A stretch of DNA of 64,000 nucleotides, from NCBI RefSeq assembly GCF_019334305.1, contig NZ_JAHWGH010000015.1, forward strand, positions 62,001-126,000. The letters are read 5' to 3'. A program made the position numbers and the translations under genes. Positions 8,000-16,875 of the stretch are shown piece after piece. How positions within the stretch are numbered: position 1 is the first letter of the stretch; each line of letters begins with the position of its first letter. This stretch comes from Rossellomorea orangium (GTDB lineage Bacteria > Bacillota > Bacilli > Bacillales > Bacillaceae_B). The notes beneath the pieces were generated by a model, which saw only the letters and a program-made list of their open reading frames with translations, had not been told where the DNA came from and searched no databases.

Positions 8000-9427
8000 T
8001 TACCTGGCAAGCTCTTTTTTTCGGGGAGGCATGTGCACGGCATCATCCTTTAACCCCTCGACTGCTTCAAGTAGACTTTCATTCATACTCGGGTGGGGAT
8101 AGAGTGGAAAACGGTAGTCTTCATCCCGCGCTGCCATCTCAAGGCCAAGGACACCGGTAGTGATCAGCTCGACTGCTCCCATTCCCATCATATGAATACC
8201 AAGGACCACATCCGTTTCAATGTCTGACACGACTTTCACGAATCCATCCTTTTCTTCTGTGAGTTGTGCGTACCCATTTCCTCTGACTGGATTTTCACTC
8301 ACGGTGACGGAATAGCCTTCCTTCCGTGCTTCCTCCTCGGTAAGTCCCGCGTACGCAATCGGAGGGCTCATCTGCACCACCGTCGGCACAAACTGCAGAT
8401 CCACTTCCACCTTGAGGCCAGCCATCGCCTCAGCTGCAACCTTCCCCTGCTTGATCGCCTTCACTGCGAGGGACGGACCTTCCGTCGCATCCCCGATCGC
8501 CCAAATATGCGGAATGGAGGTCCGTCCCTCTCGATCTGTCCGGATATACCCCTGCTCTGTTATTTCCAATGGGAGGCGGTCGAGTCCAAGTTCGGATAGG
8601 TTTGGCCTTACTTGGCCGCTCATGACAAAGTGAGAGCCTTCGATTGAAATCGTTTCTCCGATTTCTTTTTCCAGCTCTACCATGAGGTGTCCGTCCCTCT
8701 CAATGACCGCTCGCAGCTGGGAATCCTTGATTACATTGATTTTCTGTTTTTTCAGCTGCCGGGACAGTTCTTTGGTGATGGCGGAGTCAAATGAAAACTC
8801 CCCATCCAATACAAGGGTGACACGGCTTCCCAGTATGGAGAATACAGAAGCAGTTTCCAGTGAAATATAATCGGCCCCATATATGATCAGTTCCTCTGGG
8901 ATGTCCTTCAATTGAAAGATCTCTCTTTCCTTCAGGATCCGGTCAGAATCAAACTTGATTCCTTCTGGATAATAAAAATCACCGCCCGTTGCCACGATCG
9001 CCTCTTTGAAATTGAAGAGGGAAAACTCATGACCGTTTTCAACCCCGATACGGGATTCAGACAGGAAGGAAGCCGACCCTTTGACGACCTCAACCTTATT
9101 CGCTTTGCACAATGATTCCACACCTGTTCGCAGCTGGGATATTTTTTTATTTTTATAGTGTTGAAGGGTAGAGAGATTAGCCTCCATTTCTCCAAACTCC
9201 ATCCCCATTTCCTTCAGGTGCTTCATTTTCTTAAATTCCTGGGCAAAATGCGTGAACACCTTTGACGGAATACACCCTTTATTCAAGCAGGTCCCACCAA
9301 GATCCTCCCGTTCGATCAATGTTACCTGTCTACCGAGGCGAGCTGCCCTGATGGCTGCGTGATAGCCCCCGGGACCTCCTCCGATAACGACAACATCTTT
9401 ATCTTCCGTAATTTCTCCCACTACCAT
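8000..9427 (-). CDS. lpdA: Dihydrolipoyl dehydrogenase (E3) of the 2-oxoacid dehydrogenase complex
   Basis: FAD/NAD disulfide oxidoreductase of 475 residues that reoxidises dihydrolipoamide. Seen: FAD motif GGGPGGYHAAIRAA (16-29), the redox pair Cys47/Cys52 in GGTCLNKGCIPSK, the second FAD motif ending in WAIGDA, and the C-terminal HPSMNESLLEAV with the catalytic His. It follows the E2 gene without a gap and closes the E1alpha-E1beta-E2-E3 operon. Confidence 0.94.
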   Translation of the reverse strand: MVVGEITEDKDVVVIGGGPGGYHAAIRAARLGRQVTLIEREDLGGTCLNKGCIPSKVFTHFAQEFKKMKHLKEMGMEFGEMEANLSTLQHYKNKKISQLRTGVESLCKANKVEVVKGSASFLSESRIGVENGHEFSLFNFKEAIVATGGDFYYPEGIKFDSDRILKEREIFQLKDIPEELIIYGADYISLETASVFSILGSRVTLVLDGEFSFDSAITKELSRQLKKQKINVIKDSQLRAVIERDGHLMVELEKEIGETISIEGSHFVMSGQVRPNLSELGLDRLPLEITEQGYIRTDREGRTSIPHIWAIGDATEGPSLAVKAIKQGKVAAEAMAGLKVEVDLQFVPTVVQMSPPIAYAGLTEEEARKEGYSVTVSENPVRGNGYAQLTEEKDGFVKVVSDIETDVVLGIHMMGMGAVELITTGVLGLEMAARDEDYRFPLYPHPSMNESLLEAVEGLKDDAVHMPPRKKELAR

Positions 9428-10612
9428 TTACATCAACTCCAGAAGCATGGATTGAGGGTGTTCAATCAGATCGCTTAATCGATTTGTAAACTTCACGGCT
9501 GTCCCGCCGTCTACCACTCTATGATCAAAGGACATGGAGACATTCATCATGGATCGGATGACAATTTCATCCTTTTCATTCACCATGGGACGCTTCTTCG
9601 TCTTATGAAACGCAAGCAGGGCAACTTCCGGCTCGTTAATGATCGGAGTCGCTCCTATCGATCCGTTCAACGGGCCTACATTACTCACCGTAAAGGTTCC
9701 GCCTTTGATTTCTTTCATCGTTAACTTGCCATCTTGAGCTTTGGTGGTCAGGTCCTTCATTTCAGCGTGAATGTCCTTCATCGTCTTCCTTTCGACTTGC
9801 TTGATGACAGGAACGATCAATCCCTCTTCTGTGTCGACTGCAATCCCAATATTATGATGCGCTTGAAGCTCGACACACTCTTCCTCTTCATTGAGGCGGG
9901 CATTGAAGATCGGAAACTCTTTTAAACAAACTGAAATGGCTTTGATAAAATATGCTCCCATCGAGATGGACCCTCCACTTGCCTTCATCGTATCTTTCCA
10001 GGCTAGTAGATTCGTAACATCTATTTCTTCAAAATGGGTACAGTGCGGGATCGTTCTGAGCGACTGCGACATTTTGGATGCGATTTGTTTGCGTCTGCCC
10101 CTGAATGGGATGGTATGCCCAGCAGATTCTACTGAAACTGGAGAGGCAGCCGTTTGTCGCTCTTCTGCCTGCCTTGGGGTTGTCGCGCTTTCGCCTTTCA
10201 TATAAAGGAGAACATCCTCATCAACGATTCTTCCCCCGGCTCCTGACCCCTTCACTTCTTCGATGTTGACACCATTTTCCCTCGCTATTTTCCTTGTATA
10301 AGGGGAAGCAAGGATTCTTTTTTTCGTTACGATTTGAGTGGTTTCAGGAACAATCCGCCGGCTGCCAGTCGACACACCTTGTTCTTTCTCCATCCGCAGG
10401 ACCGTCGACCCTACTGGGATCGTCTCCCCTTCATTCACCGTAAATTCCTTGATTACACCTGAAAATGGCGCAGGGATCTCCGCCGTCATTTTATCTGTTT
10501 GAACCTCCACAAGTGGTTGATCCGCTTTCACGATATCCCCCACTTTCACAAGAAAGTGATTGATATTGGCTTCGGTCATTCCTTCCCCAATATCATGAAG
10601 CTTGACTTCCAT
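9428..10612 (-). CDS. bkdB: Dihydrolipoamide acyltransferase (E2) of the 2-oxoacid dehydrogenase complex
   Basis: Lipoyl-dependent acyltransferase of 394 residues. Domains in order: one lipoyl domain with Lys41 in VQTDKMTAE, a peripheral subunit-binding domain about 110-147 (LASPYTRKIARENG ... GRIVDEDV), and the catalytic domain ending with SFDHRVVDGGTA, the acyltransferase His motif. It transfers the acyl group made by E1 to CoA. Sequence places it in the branched-chain-type E2 group. Next to phenylalanine dehydrogenase it could equally make phenylacetyl-CoA from phenylpyruvate; acyl specificity cannot be read from sequence by eye. Confidence 0.92.
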   Translation of the reverse strand: MEVKLHDIGEGMTEANINHFLVKVGDIVKADQPLVEVQTDKMTAEIPAPFSGVIKEFTVNEGETIPVGSTVLRMEKEQGVSTGSRRIVPETTQIVTKKRILASPYTRKIARENGVNIEEVKGSGAGGRIVDEDVLLYMKGESATTPRQAEERQTAASPVSVESAGHTIPFRGRRKQIASKMSQSLRTIPHCTHFEEIDVTNLLAWKDTMKASGGSISMGAYFIKAISVCLKEFPIFNARLNEEEECVELQAHHNIGIAVDTEEGLIVPVIKQVERKTMKDIHAEMKDLTTKAQDGKLTMKEIKGGTFTVSNVGPLNGSIGATPIINEPEVALLAFHKTKKRPMVNEKDEIVIRSMMNVSMSFDHRVVDGGTAVKFTNRLSDLIEHPQSMLLELM

Positions 10613-10627
10613 GGACTCCCTCCTTGT

Positions 10628-11623
10628 CTAATAACGTGCCACTTTTTCCACTGCAGCAAGCACACGTTTACTGTCAGGTAAATAGAAATCTTCAAATCCG
10701 AAATAAGGAACAGGCGTATCGAATCCCGTTACGCGCTCAGTCGGCGCTTTCTGATATAAAAAGGATGTGTCATTGATGATCGCAAGTACATCATTCCCGA
10801 CTCCGCCTGTGGCATGGGCTTCATGGACAACCACTGTTCTTCCCGTCTTCTGGACAGAATTTGAGATGAGGTCCTTATCAAGGGGATAAAGTGTTCTAAG
10901 GTCAAGGACCTCACACGAGACTCCTTTGTCCGCCGCTTCCCTCGCTGCATCCTCCGCTACCTTCACCATTGCACCCCAGGCAATGATCGTGACATCCTCC
11001 CCTTCTTTGACCACCTTGCCCTTCCCGATTTCAACGTTGTACTTCTCTTCCGGCACTTCTTCTTTAGACGACCGGTAGCACCTCATCGGCTCAAGGAAAA
11101 GGACGGGATCGGGATCTTCAATGGCGGCAATCAAGAGTCCCTTAGCGTCGTATGGAGTTGCAGGACAAACCACTTTGATACCCGGCATATGGGTAAACAG
11201 TGCCTCTGTACTATCTGAATGGATTTCAGGTGCCCTTACACCAGCCCCATAGGGAGCCCTGATCACAAGCGGACAGCTAAAATGCCCAAGGGTACGGGCA
11301 CGGATTCTGGAAGCATGAGTCATGATCTGCTCGTAAGCAGGATAAATGAACCCCAGGAACTGGACCTCCGCTACGGGACGAAAACCATTCAACCCCATCC
11401 CGATGGCCGCGCCGATAAACCCTGCTTCACTTAAAGGTGTATCAAGAACACGATCTTCACCGAATTCCTGCTGCAGTCCGTCAGTCGCTCGGAATACTCC
11501 ACCATTCGTCCCAATATCCTCACCCATCAACAGAACATCTTCGTTTTCCTGAAGCATCACTCTCATTGCATCCGTTATGGCCTGGACCATCGTCAATGTC
11601 TTCATTTTCGTTAAGGTGCTCAT
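10628..11623 (-). CDS. bkdAB: 2-Oxoacid dehydrogenase E1 beta subunit
   Basis: Transketolase-like E1 beta chain (331 residues). Seen: MGEDIGTNGGVFRAT, the LSEAGFIGAAIGMGLNG helix, the region IRAPYGAGVRAPEIHS, and the C-terminal LDLRTLYPLDKD and VHEAHATGGVG. The start is taken at the ATG at 11623: the GTG nine bases upstream lies within the ribosome-binding sequence GAGAGGTG. It begins one base after the E1 alpha stop, so the two chains are translationally coupled as expected for an alpha2-beta2 enzyme. Confidence 0.93.
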   Translation of the reverse strand: MSTLTKMKTLTMVQAITDAMRVMLQENEDVLLMGEDIGTNGGVFRATDGLQQEFGEDRVLDTPLSEAGFIGAAIGMGLNGFRPVAEVQFLGFIYPAYEQIMTHASRIRARTLGHFSCPLVIRAPYGAGVRAPEIHSDSTEALFTHMPGIKVVCPATPYDAKGLLIAAIEDPDPVLFLEPMRCYRSSKEEVPEEKYNVEIGKGKVVKEGEDVTIIAWGAMVKVAEDAAREAADKGVSCEVLDLRTLYPLDKDLISNSVQKTGRTVVVHEAHATGGVGNDVLAIINDTSFLYQKAPTERVTGFDTPVPYFGFEDFYLPDSKRVLAAVEKVARY

Positions 11624-11624
11624 T

Positions 11625-12689
11625 CTATTCACCTCTCAATTGCTCAAGGAGCTTTTCTTTTTGTTCCTGAATCGTCCACGTAGGAGTGGCAAACACATAA
11701 TCGAAGATCACACCCGGGTCAGCCGCGGGATAGTCTTCCAACTCCTCAACGGCCAGGTCCACTTCCTTCGCATATTCCCTTTGAACACTATTCATCCATT
11801 CCTCGTCCAACCATCCTCTTTCTTTCATGAAGTGTGTTAAACGGTCAAGGGGATCATTATCCTTGCGACGGCTCTCGCTTTCCTCTTGATCCCGATATTT
11901 CGTCGGATCGTCGGCCGTCGTATGGGCCCCATACCTCCATGTCACAGACTCGATCAAGGTAGGTCCGTCCCCGTTTCTCGCTCTTTCCAACGCTTTCAAT
12001 GTTTCAAAATAAACAGCAAAAACATCATTGCCGTCGATGCGTACACTTGGAATGTCATAGGCTAGTGCTTTCTGGGCAATGGTTTTCGTTTTCATTTGCT
12101 TATGAATGGGAACGGAGATGGCATATTGATTATTTTGATTAAAAAAGACAACGGGAGCCTCCCAAACGCTAGCCAGATTCAATCCTTCATGAAAGTCGCC
12201 TTCCGAAGTGGCGCCGTCACCAAAATACACAATTGCTGCATTTCGGGTACCCTTTCTTTTTTCAGCGTAAGCAGCCCCTACCGCATGGGGTAGCTGGGTG
12301 GCAATCGGGATCCCAGGAGTGAAGATGTTCTTCCCTTCAGGAGGCACGCATCCTTCATTTCGACCTTTCCAGAAAAGAAGAATATGAAGCAGGGAATGAC
12401 CGAACGTCAAAGTGGCCCCGTGATCTCGGTAGGACGGGAACAGCCAGTCTTTCTCTTGAAGGGCTAGTGCACTCCCCACCTGGGATGCCTCCTGTCCTTC
12501 ATAGGGCGCGTACGTCCCGATGCGTCCCTGCCTTTGGAGACTTACCGCTTTGCGATCAAAAATGCGGATCCTGGTGAGATGCCGGTAAAAATTTCTGGCC
12601 AATTCTTCTGAAATGTCTTTTTCATACTCGCTTTGAATGAGTTGTCCTTGTCGATCCATGACCTGGACCAGTTGAAATTCCTGGATCAT
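11625..12689 (-). CDS. bkdAA: 2-Oxoacid dehydrogenase E1 alpha subunit (thiamine diphosphate-dependent)
   Basis: E1 alpha chain, 354 residues, carrying the ThDP motif from GDGATSEGDFHEG (157-169) to NQNNQ (184-188), the SYRDHG loop and the phosphorylation-loop-like YGAHTTADDPTKYR near the C-terminus typical of branched-chain E1. It performs oxidative decarboxylation of a 2-oxo acid. First gene of the four-gene complex operon. Preceded by a 264-bp region with three 21-bp repeats and no terminator after phenylalanine dehydrogenase, so read-through from that gene is possible. Confidence 0.93.
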   Translation of the reverse strand: MIQEFQLVQVMDRQGQLIQSEYEKDISEELARNFYRHLTRIRIFDRKAVSLQRQGRIGTYAPYEGQEASQVGSALALQEKDWLFPSYRDHGATLTFGHSLLHILLFWKGRNEGCVPPEGKNIFTPGIPIATQLPHAVGAAYAEKRKGTRNAAIVYFGDGATSEGDFHEGLNLASVWEAPVVFFNQNNQYAISVPIHKQMKTKTIAQKALAYDIPSVRIDGNDVFAVYFETLKALERARNGDGPTLIESVTWRYGAHTTADDPTKYRDQEESESRRKDNDPLDRLTHFMKERGWLDEEWMNSVQREYAKEVDLAVEELEDYPAADPGVIFDYVFATPTWTIQEQKEKLLEQLRGE

Positions 12690-12864
12690 TTCATCACCTC
12701 TTGTGGTGCTTTATTGGTGGTGCGTGACACTCTTATTGAAAAATAACTGGAATTTAGCTTTTCCTGTGGCAATTTAGACGTAAAGTTGTATAGGTAATGC
12801 CAACAGAGCTCTTTAAGAATGAAAAATGCATTGCATTATTATGAATTGATTATTCCGTGGAGTA

Positions 12865-12921
12865 ACTTGTGCCCCTTTTAGAGTTTGTTGTGCCACTTTA
12901 ACTGTTTGTTGTCCCAAATGG
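12865..12921. repeat. Three 21-bp-spaced direct repeats upstream of bkdAA
   Basis: The word TTGTGCC occurs at 12867 and 12888 and as TTGTCCC at 12909, exactly 21 bp apart, with the wider unit TTTGTTGTGCCACTTTAACTG partly conserved in the last two. Spacing of two helical turns is typical of cooperative activator or repressor sites. They lie 175-230 bp before bkdAA and just behind the phenylalanine dehydrogenase stop codon. Confidence 0.5.
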
Positions 12922-12953
12922 TGAACGTTCCCAGCATGTTAGTTTGCAAATTG

Positions 12954-14123
12954 TTATGTTCTAACCGACCACTTCGGCCGTTTCGCATGAGAGAAGAAGC
13001 TGTTCCTTCGCGTACGCGCGTGGATCCGGTCCTCGCAGAACCGATTGGCGGCTTCCACCGTGGTCATATGCTCATTCTCTGATTGCAGATAAATATTCTG
13101 AAGGCTGTTGTAGATGGCGCTTGTCTTTTGCAGTACACGTTCTTTGTTCGGTTCGTATAATTCATCAGCTACCTGGATCAATCCTCCGGCATTTACAATG
13201 TAATCAGGAGCGTAGAGGATCCCTTTTTCATGAAGCTTCATCCCATGGGAGAGATCCAATAGCTGGTTATTGGCTGATCCCACTACTGCTTTCACTTTCA
13301 GCTGATCTACAGTGTGATCATTGATGATTCCACCGATGGCACAAGGAACGAAGACATCAGCATCGACAGAGTAGATTTCTTCACCTGATACGACCTTGAG
13401 GGCAGCTCCCATGCTCTTCGCTTTCGCAACCAGCTGATCGATGGACCTTTGGCTGATATCCGTTACATAAAGGTCTGCTCCCTCTTCCAAAAGGCGCTCA
13501 GCTACTTTAAAACCTACTTTTCCCAACCCTTGAATGGCGTAGCTTTTCCCATGAAGATCTTTCGAACCCCATACGTTCCGGTTTGTAGCTTGCAAGCCAT
13601 AGATGACTCCCATGGCAGTCGGAATGGATGAATCTCCGCTTCCACCGTACTCTTCATTGACTCCAACGATACAATTTGTTTCCTTCAGGGCGAAAACAAA
13701 ATCTTCAGGGGTGGTCCCCATGTCGGTTCCTGTATAGAAACGTCCGTTAAGGGACTCGACGAATTGACCGAAGGCACGGAACAGCTCCGGATGTCTGTCT
13801 GTTTCCGGATCGCCGATGATGACCGCCTTCCCCCCGCCGAAGTCCACATCTGCTGCAGCACATTTATAGGTCATTCCTTTCGATAAGCGGAGGACATCCT
13901 CAAGAGCTTCATCGACTGATGCATAAGGTCTCATCCGACATCCGCCAAGCGCCGGTCCCAGAGTGGTGTTATGTATGGCAATGATCGCTTTAAGGCCGGT
14001 TTCTTCATCATTACAGAATACGACCTGTTCATGGTTTTGTATCTTTTGGAACATATCCATGTCATTTCCCCCTGTAAACTCTCTCTTTGTAACCGCTTTC
14101 ACTTTTGTCGATACATTTGTCAC
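12954..14123 (-). CDS. pdh: Phenylalanine dehydrogenase
   Basis: NAD-dependent oxidative deaminase converting phenylalanine to phenylpyruvate. Of 389 residues. Seen: [14 protein letters not shown] (57-69), catalytic Lys87 (SKGMTYK) and Lys99 (FGGGKAVI), [21 protein letters not shown], and the dinucleotide motif GLGKVG (199-204). The GDSSIPTA segment and the C-terminal RRNSFF...PKW resemble Bacillus phenylalanine dehydrogenases (such as B. badius, from memory) more than leucine dehydrogenases, which have GNPSPVTA. A GTG start at 14123 follows AAGGAGG with 7-base spacing. It lies 43 bp behind the thioesterase gene, downstream of the shared operator at 14601. Confidence 0.87.
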   Translation of the reverse strand: MTNVSTKVKAVTKREFTGGNDMDMFQKIQNHEQVVFCNDEETGLKAIIAIHNTTLGPALGGCRMRPYASVDEALEDVLRLSKGMTYKCAAADVDFGGGKAVIIGDPETDRHPELFRAFGQFVESLNGRFYTGTDMGTTPEDFVFALKETNCIVGVNEEYGGSGDSSIPTAMGVIYGLQATNRNVWGSKDLHGKSYAIQGLGKVGFKVAERLLEEGADLYVTDISQRSIDQLVAKAKSMGAALKVVSGEEIYSVDADVFVPCAIGGIINDHTVDQLKVKAVVGSANNQLLDLSHGMKLHEKGILYAPDYIVNAGGLIQVADELYEPNKERVLQKTSAIYNSLQNIYLQSENEHMTTVEAANRFCEDRIHARTRRNSFFSHAKRPKWSVRT

Positions 14124-14166
14124 TGATCTTCCTCCTTCTACTGCTTGATTAAAAAGTGGATCAATA

Positions 14167-14562
14167 CTAGTTTTCTTCTATTCTTTCTTTGATTTTCTCT
14201 TTTGGGAGCACCACTTGTTTCACTTCACCTTTTCCAATGATTCTGCCATTCTCTTTATCTATGACAGTCACTTCGGTCAGGATGATATTGCGTTCATATT
14301 TTATGACGTTCGCTTTAATATCAAGAGAGGAACCCAACTTCGCCGGAGCCATATGCTCCACGCTCACCTTTGCCCCCATCCCTTCTTCATGATCTTCCAA
14401 ATAGGGTAGAATAATCTTTCTGGATGCCCATTCCATGTGATATACCATTGAAACCGTTGAATATACAGGGTGTACCACGTTCCCTTCAAACTGGGCATAC
14501 ATGCCGGGGGTTACCTCTGCCGATACAACGGCGGTACGTCCTACTACTAATCCAGACTTCAT
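14167..14562 (-). CDS. Hotdog-fold acyl-CoA thioesterase-like protein (FlK-type)
   Basis: A 131-residue single hotdog domain. It has the features of the fluoroacetyl-CoA thioesterase-like family: N-terminal [17 protein letters not shown], a helix with [14 protein letters not shown] (Glu candidate), and [11 protein letters not shown] with the conserved His. Likely hydrolyses an acyl-CoA, possibly phenylacetyl-CoA or a Paa dead-end intermediate, a role like that of PaaI but in a different subfamily. First gene of the operon with phenylalanine dehydrogenase, under the shared Paa-type operator. Confidence 0.7.
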   Translation of the reverse strand: MKSGLVVGRTAVVSAEVTPGMYAQFEGNVVHPVYSTVSMVYHMEWASRKIILPYLEDHEEGMGAKVSVEHMAPAKLGSSLDIKANVIKYERNIILTEVTVIDKENGRIIGKGEVKQVVLPKEKIKERIEEN

Positions 14563-14600
14563 CGCTTTCCCCCTTTAAACCAACGAATCATATATTTTTA

Positions 14601-14619
14601 TATAACGTTAATTCAACGA
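14601..14619. promoter_or_regulatory. Operator site 1 of the putative Paa regulon
   Basis: TATAACGTTAATTCAACGA on the plus strand, an inverted repeat TATAACGTT-N5-AACGATATA. It sits 39-57 bp before the thioesterase start and directly after the probable -10 box, fitting a repressor site. Same sequence family as sites at 17969, 19324, 21990 and 32090. Confidence 0.75.
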
Positions 14620-14620
14620 T

Positions 14621-14650
14621 ATAATAACATTTTGTTTTATAACTAGTCAA
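14621..14650 (-). promoter_or_regulatory. Promoter of the thioesterase-phenylalanine dehydrogenase unit
   Basis: Minus strand TTGACT (14645-14650), 18-bp spacer, TATTAT (14621-14626), immediately followed by operator site 1. Confidence 0.6.
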
Positions 14651-14710
14651 TAAATTGTTATAATATTTAAAATATTATATTAATATAAGTTATGCAGAGG
14701 GACGGACCTA

Positions 14711-14962
14711 TACCTAAAGCGGAGGCGGCTCGTTCAGCCCCGACAAGCATAAGATGAATGAGCCATGAAGGCGCTCTTTGCCTTCGTGGCTCATTTAGCT
14801 TATGACCTCGAGGGGCTAGCCGCCGGAGCTGGATGATACCTAAAGCGGAGGCGGCTCGCCCAGAGGCGACAAGCATAAGGCGAACAGGCCGGAAAGGCGT
14901 TTTTTGCCTTTTTGGACTGTTTGACTTATGACCTCGAGGGGCTAGCCGCCGGAGCTGGACGA
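14711..14962. repeat. Two tandem 126-bp palindromic repeat units
   Basis: Units at 14711-14836 and 14837-14962 share the left end TACCTAAAGCGGAGGCGGCT, GACAAGCATAAG, and the right end CTTATGACCTCGAGG followed by GGCTAGCCGCCGGAGCTGGA. Each folds into a long hairpin (AGGCGGCT with AGCCGCC, CATAAG with CTTATG). A third unit start (TACCTAATGCGGA) follows at 14963 and runs into the word GGTCCGTCCCTC; the mirror word GAGGGACGGACC precedes unit 1. Similar intergenic elements are familiar from Bacillaceae genomes (from memory). Confidence 0.85.
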
Positions 14963-14995
14963 TACCTAATGCGGAGGTCCGTCCCTCCTTTTACG

Positions 14996-15032
14996 CAAAA
15001 AAGCAACGGAACCAAAGTCCCGTTGCTTTTTA
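14996..15032 (-). terminator. Terminator of the ABC importer operon
   Basis: AAAAGCAACGG / CCGTTGCTTTT stem with A and T tracts on both sides, 30 bp after the ATPase stop codon. Confidence 0.85.
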
Positions 15033-15061
15033 CTGAAGGTTGTTTATTCTTTTTACCGATA

Positions 15062-15862
15062 CTATGAAAGAAGCGCGCGGTCACTTGCCAACTTACTGCC
15101 GCGGATCCGCTGGAATTCGTGGAGAAGTCCCTCGACGGTGAGGTGCTTCTTCTCTTCTTCATTCACTTCCAATATGATCTGTCCTTTATCCATCATGATA
15201 AGCCGGTTCCCAAGATCCAGTGCCTGCTGCATATTATGGGTAACCATCAAAGTAGTAAGCTTATATTTCTCGACAATCTCCTTCGTCAGGTTCGTAATCA
15301 GGTCTGCCCTGGCTGGATCCAACGCTGCCGTATGTTCATCCAGAAGTAAGATCGACGGCTCGGTGAAGGTCGCCATCAAAAGGGAGAGGGCCTGCCGCTC
15401 ACCACCTGATAACAAACCCACCTTGGCGTTCAAGCGATTCTCAAGTCCCAGGTGGAGGGATTCAAGTACTTCCTTAAAGAAGAGCTTCCGCTTTTTGGTG
15501 ACCCCCATTTTGAAGGTTCGGGTCCGATTCCGCGAATACGCCATCGCCAGATTTTCTTCGATGGTCATGGAAGGGGCCGTGCCTGCCATGGGATCCTGGA
15601 ATACGCGACCGATCAGCTTAGACCGTTTATACTCAGAAACCTTTGATACATCGTGATCATCAATCAAAACATTCCCGATATCGGGCATCAGGACACCTGA
15701 AACGATATTCATCAGTGTCGATTTCCCCGCACCGTTACTGCCGATGACTGTGACGAAATCCCCTGGCTTCAGAGAGAGCTGGATATCATCGAGGGCGATT
15801 TTTTCATCTGGTGTCCCTTCATTGAATACCTTATGAATTCGATTTAACTGTAACACCGCCAT
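15062..15862 (-). CDS. ABC transporter ATP-binding protein (TrpZ-type)
   Basis: Nucleotide-binding subunit, 266 residues. Walker A GSNGAGKST (42-50 counting from the alternative GTG three bases earlier), signature LLSGGERQALSLL, Walker B ILLLDEHTAALD and H-loop VTHNMQQAL. The DEHTAALDP form is typical of the ATPase of TrpXYZ/YkfD-like systems whose binding protein is of the PF04392 type. The gene overlaps the permease gene by about 30 bp. Third gene of a lipoprotein-permease-ATPase operon whose upstream region holds a Paa-type operator. Confidence 0.9.
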   Translation of the reverse strand: MAVLQLNRIHKVFNEGTPDEKIALDDIQLSLKPGDFVTVIGSNGAGKSTLMNIVSGVLMPDIGNVLIDDHDVSKVSEYKRSKLIGRVFQDPMAGTAPSMTIEENLAMAYSRNRTRTFKMGVTKKRKLFFKEVLESLHLGLENRLNAKVGLLSGGERQALSLLMATFTEPSILLLDEHTAALDPARADLITNLTKEIVEKYKLTTLMVTHNMQQALDLGNRLIMMDKGQIILEVNEEEKKHLTVEGLLHEFQRIRGSKLASDRALLS

Positions 15863-16859
15863 CACCCTTTCTCTCCGATATCGTGGCTTTAGTTACCCGT
15901 TCTGCCATTCGATCCGCCTTTCGTTTCTTATCCTTGTAACGCTCCATCACTTTAGGCATGACAAGGGCAAGGATGACGATGGTCGCCGTGATCAGTTTCA
16001 TATCCCCTGTTTCGAGGAAATCCACCCTGAGCGCCATGGATACGACTAATCGATAGATAATTGCTCCCCCTATGACGGCTAAGGTCGTGCGGGCGATGGA
16101 CTTGGTTCCGAATAACGCCTCACCGATGATGACAGAAGCAAGTCCGATGATGATCATCCCGATCCCCATTCCGACATCTGCAAATCGGCTGTACTGAGCG
16201 ATCAAAGCACCGGATAATGCGACCATCCCATTCGAAATTCCCAATCCAAGAATGATCATCAGATTGGTATTGGCAGAGAAGCTGCGGATCATCCGCTGAT
16301 TATCCCCAGTCGCCCTAAGCGCCAATCCGATTTCCGTTTTCAGGAATGCATCTGTCAAAAACTTGATAACAAGCGTGATGATCGTCATGATGAATAAAAT
16401 ACTCCATGTCCCAGGAACAGGTTCCCCGAGACCCACGGCAACCCATAACTTGTTTAGGGCAGCATCGATTCCAAGAGGGGACCAAAACCCTTCTACTCCT
16501 GTAAACGCAGTGTCCTGACTAAGCAAAGGGACATTCGATCTCCCCATGATCCTGAGATTGATGGAATAGAGGGCAATCATCATTAAAATACCTGATAATA
16601 AGGCATTGATCTTACCAAACGTATGAAGTAATCCTGTTATACACCCTGCTACAAATCCGATCACTATCGCTGTAAGAGTTGCGATAACGGGGTTTACGCC
16701 ACTGACGATCATGGTTGCAGCGACAGCGGCTCCGGTTACGAAGCTGCCGTCGACTGTTAAATCAGGAAAATCCAAGATCCGAAAGGACAGGTAGACTCCG
16801 AGGGCCATAATAGCGTAAATGATTCCAGATTCAAAGGATGCGAATATAGCTGTTGGCAC
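15831..16859 (-). CDS. ABC transporter permease (LivH/TrpY-like)
   Basis: Integral membrane protein of 342 residues with about eight to nine hydrophobic segments (for example ESGIIYAIMALGVYLSFRIL, near the N-terminus, and LMIILGLGISNGMVALSGAL). The motif LDFPDLTVDGSFVTGAAVAA is characteristic of permeases paired with PF04392 binding proteins. The C-terminal 30 residues are charged and cytoplasmic. It sits between the binding protein (16 bp gap) and the ATPase (overlap). Confidence 0.9.
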   Translation of the reverse strand: MPTAIFASFESGIIYAIMALGVYLSFRILDFPDLTVDGSFVTGAAVAATMIVSGVNPVIATLTAIVIGFVAGCITGLLHTFGKINALLSGILMMIALYSINLRIMGRSNVPLLSQDTAFTGVEGFWSPLGIDAALNKLWVAVGLGEPVPGTWSILFIMTIITLVIKFLTDAFLKTEIGLALRATGDNQRMIRSFSANTNLMIILGLGISNGMVALSGALIAQYSRFADVGMGIGMIIIGLASVIIGEALFGTKSIARTTLAVIGGAIIYRLVVSMALRVDFLETGDMKLITATIVILALVMPKVMERYKDKKRKADRMAERVTKATISERKGDGGVTVKSNS

Positions 16860-16875
16860 GAATCATCATCCCTTC

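Noticed and set aside
12797-12813. A SigL (-24/-12) promoter TTGGCAT before bkdAA
   Set aside because: The -24 part is fair, but the -12 position reads AC instead of GC (TATACA for TTGCA), so it does not meet the consensus.
12954-14123. Calling the 389-residue dehydrogenase a leucine dehydrogenase (bcd)
   Set aside because: The [10 protein letters not shown] segment and the C-terminal tail match phenylalanine dehydrogenases; leucine dehydrogenases carry GNPSPVTA and another C-terminus.
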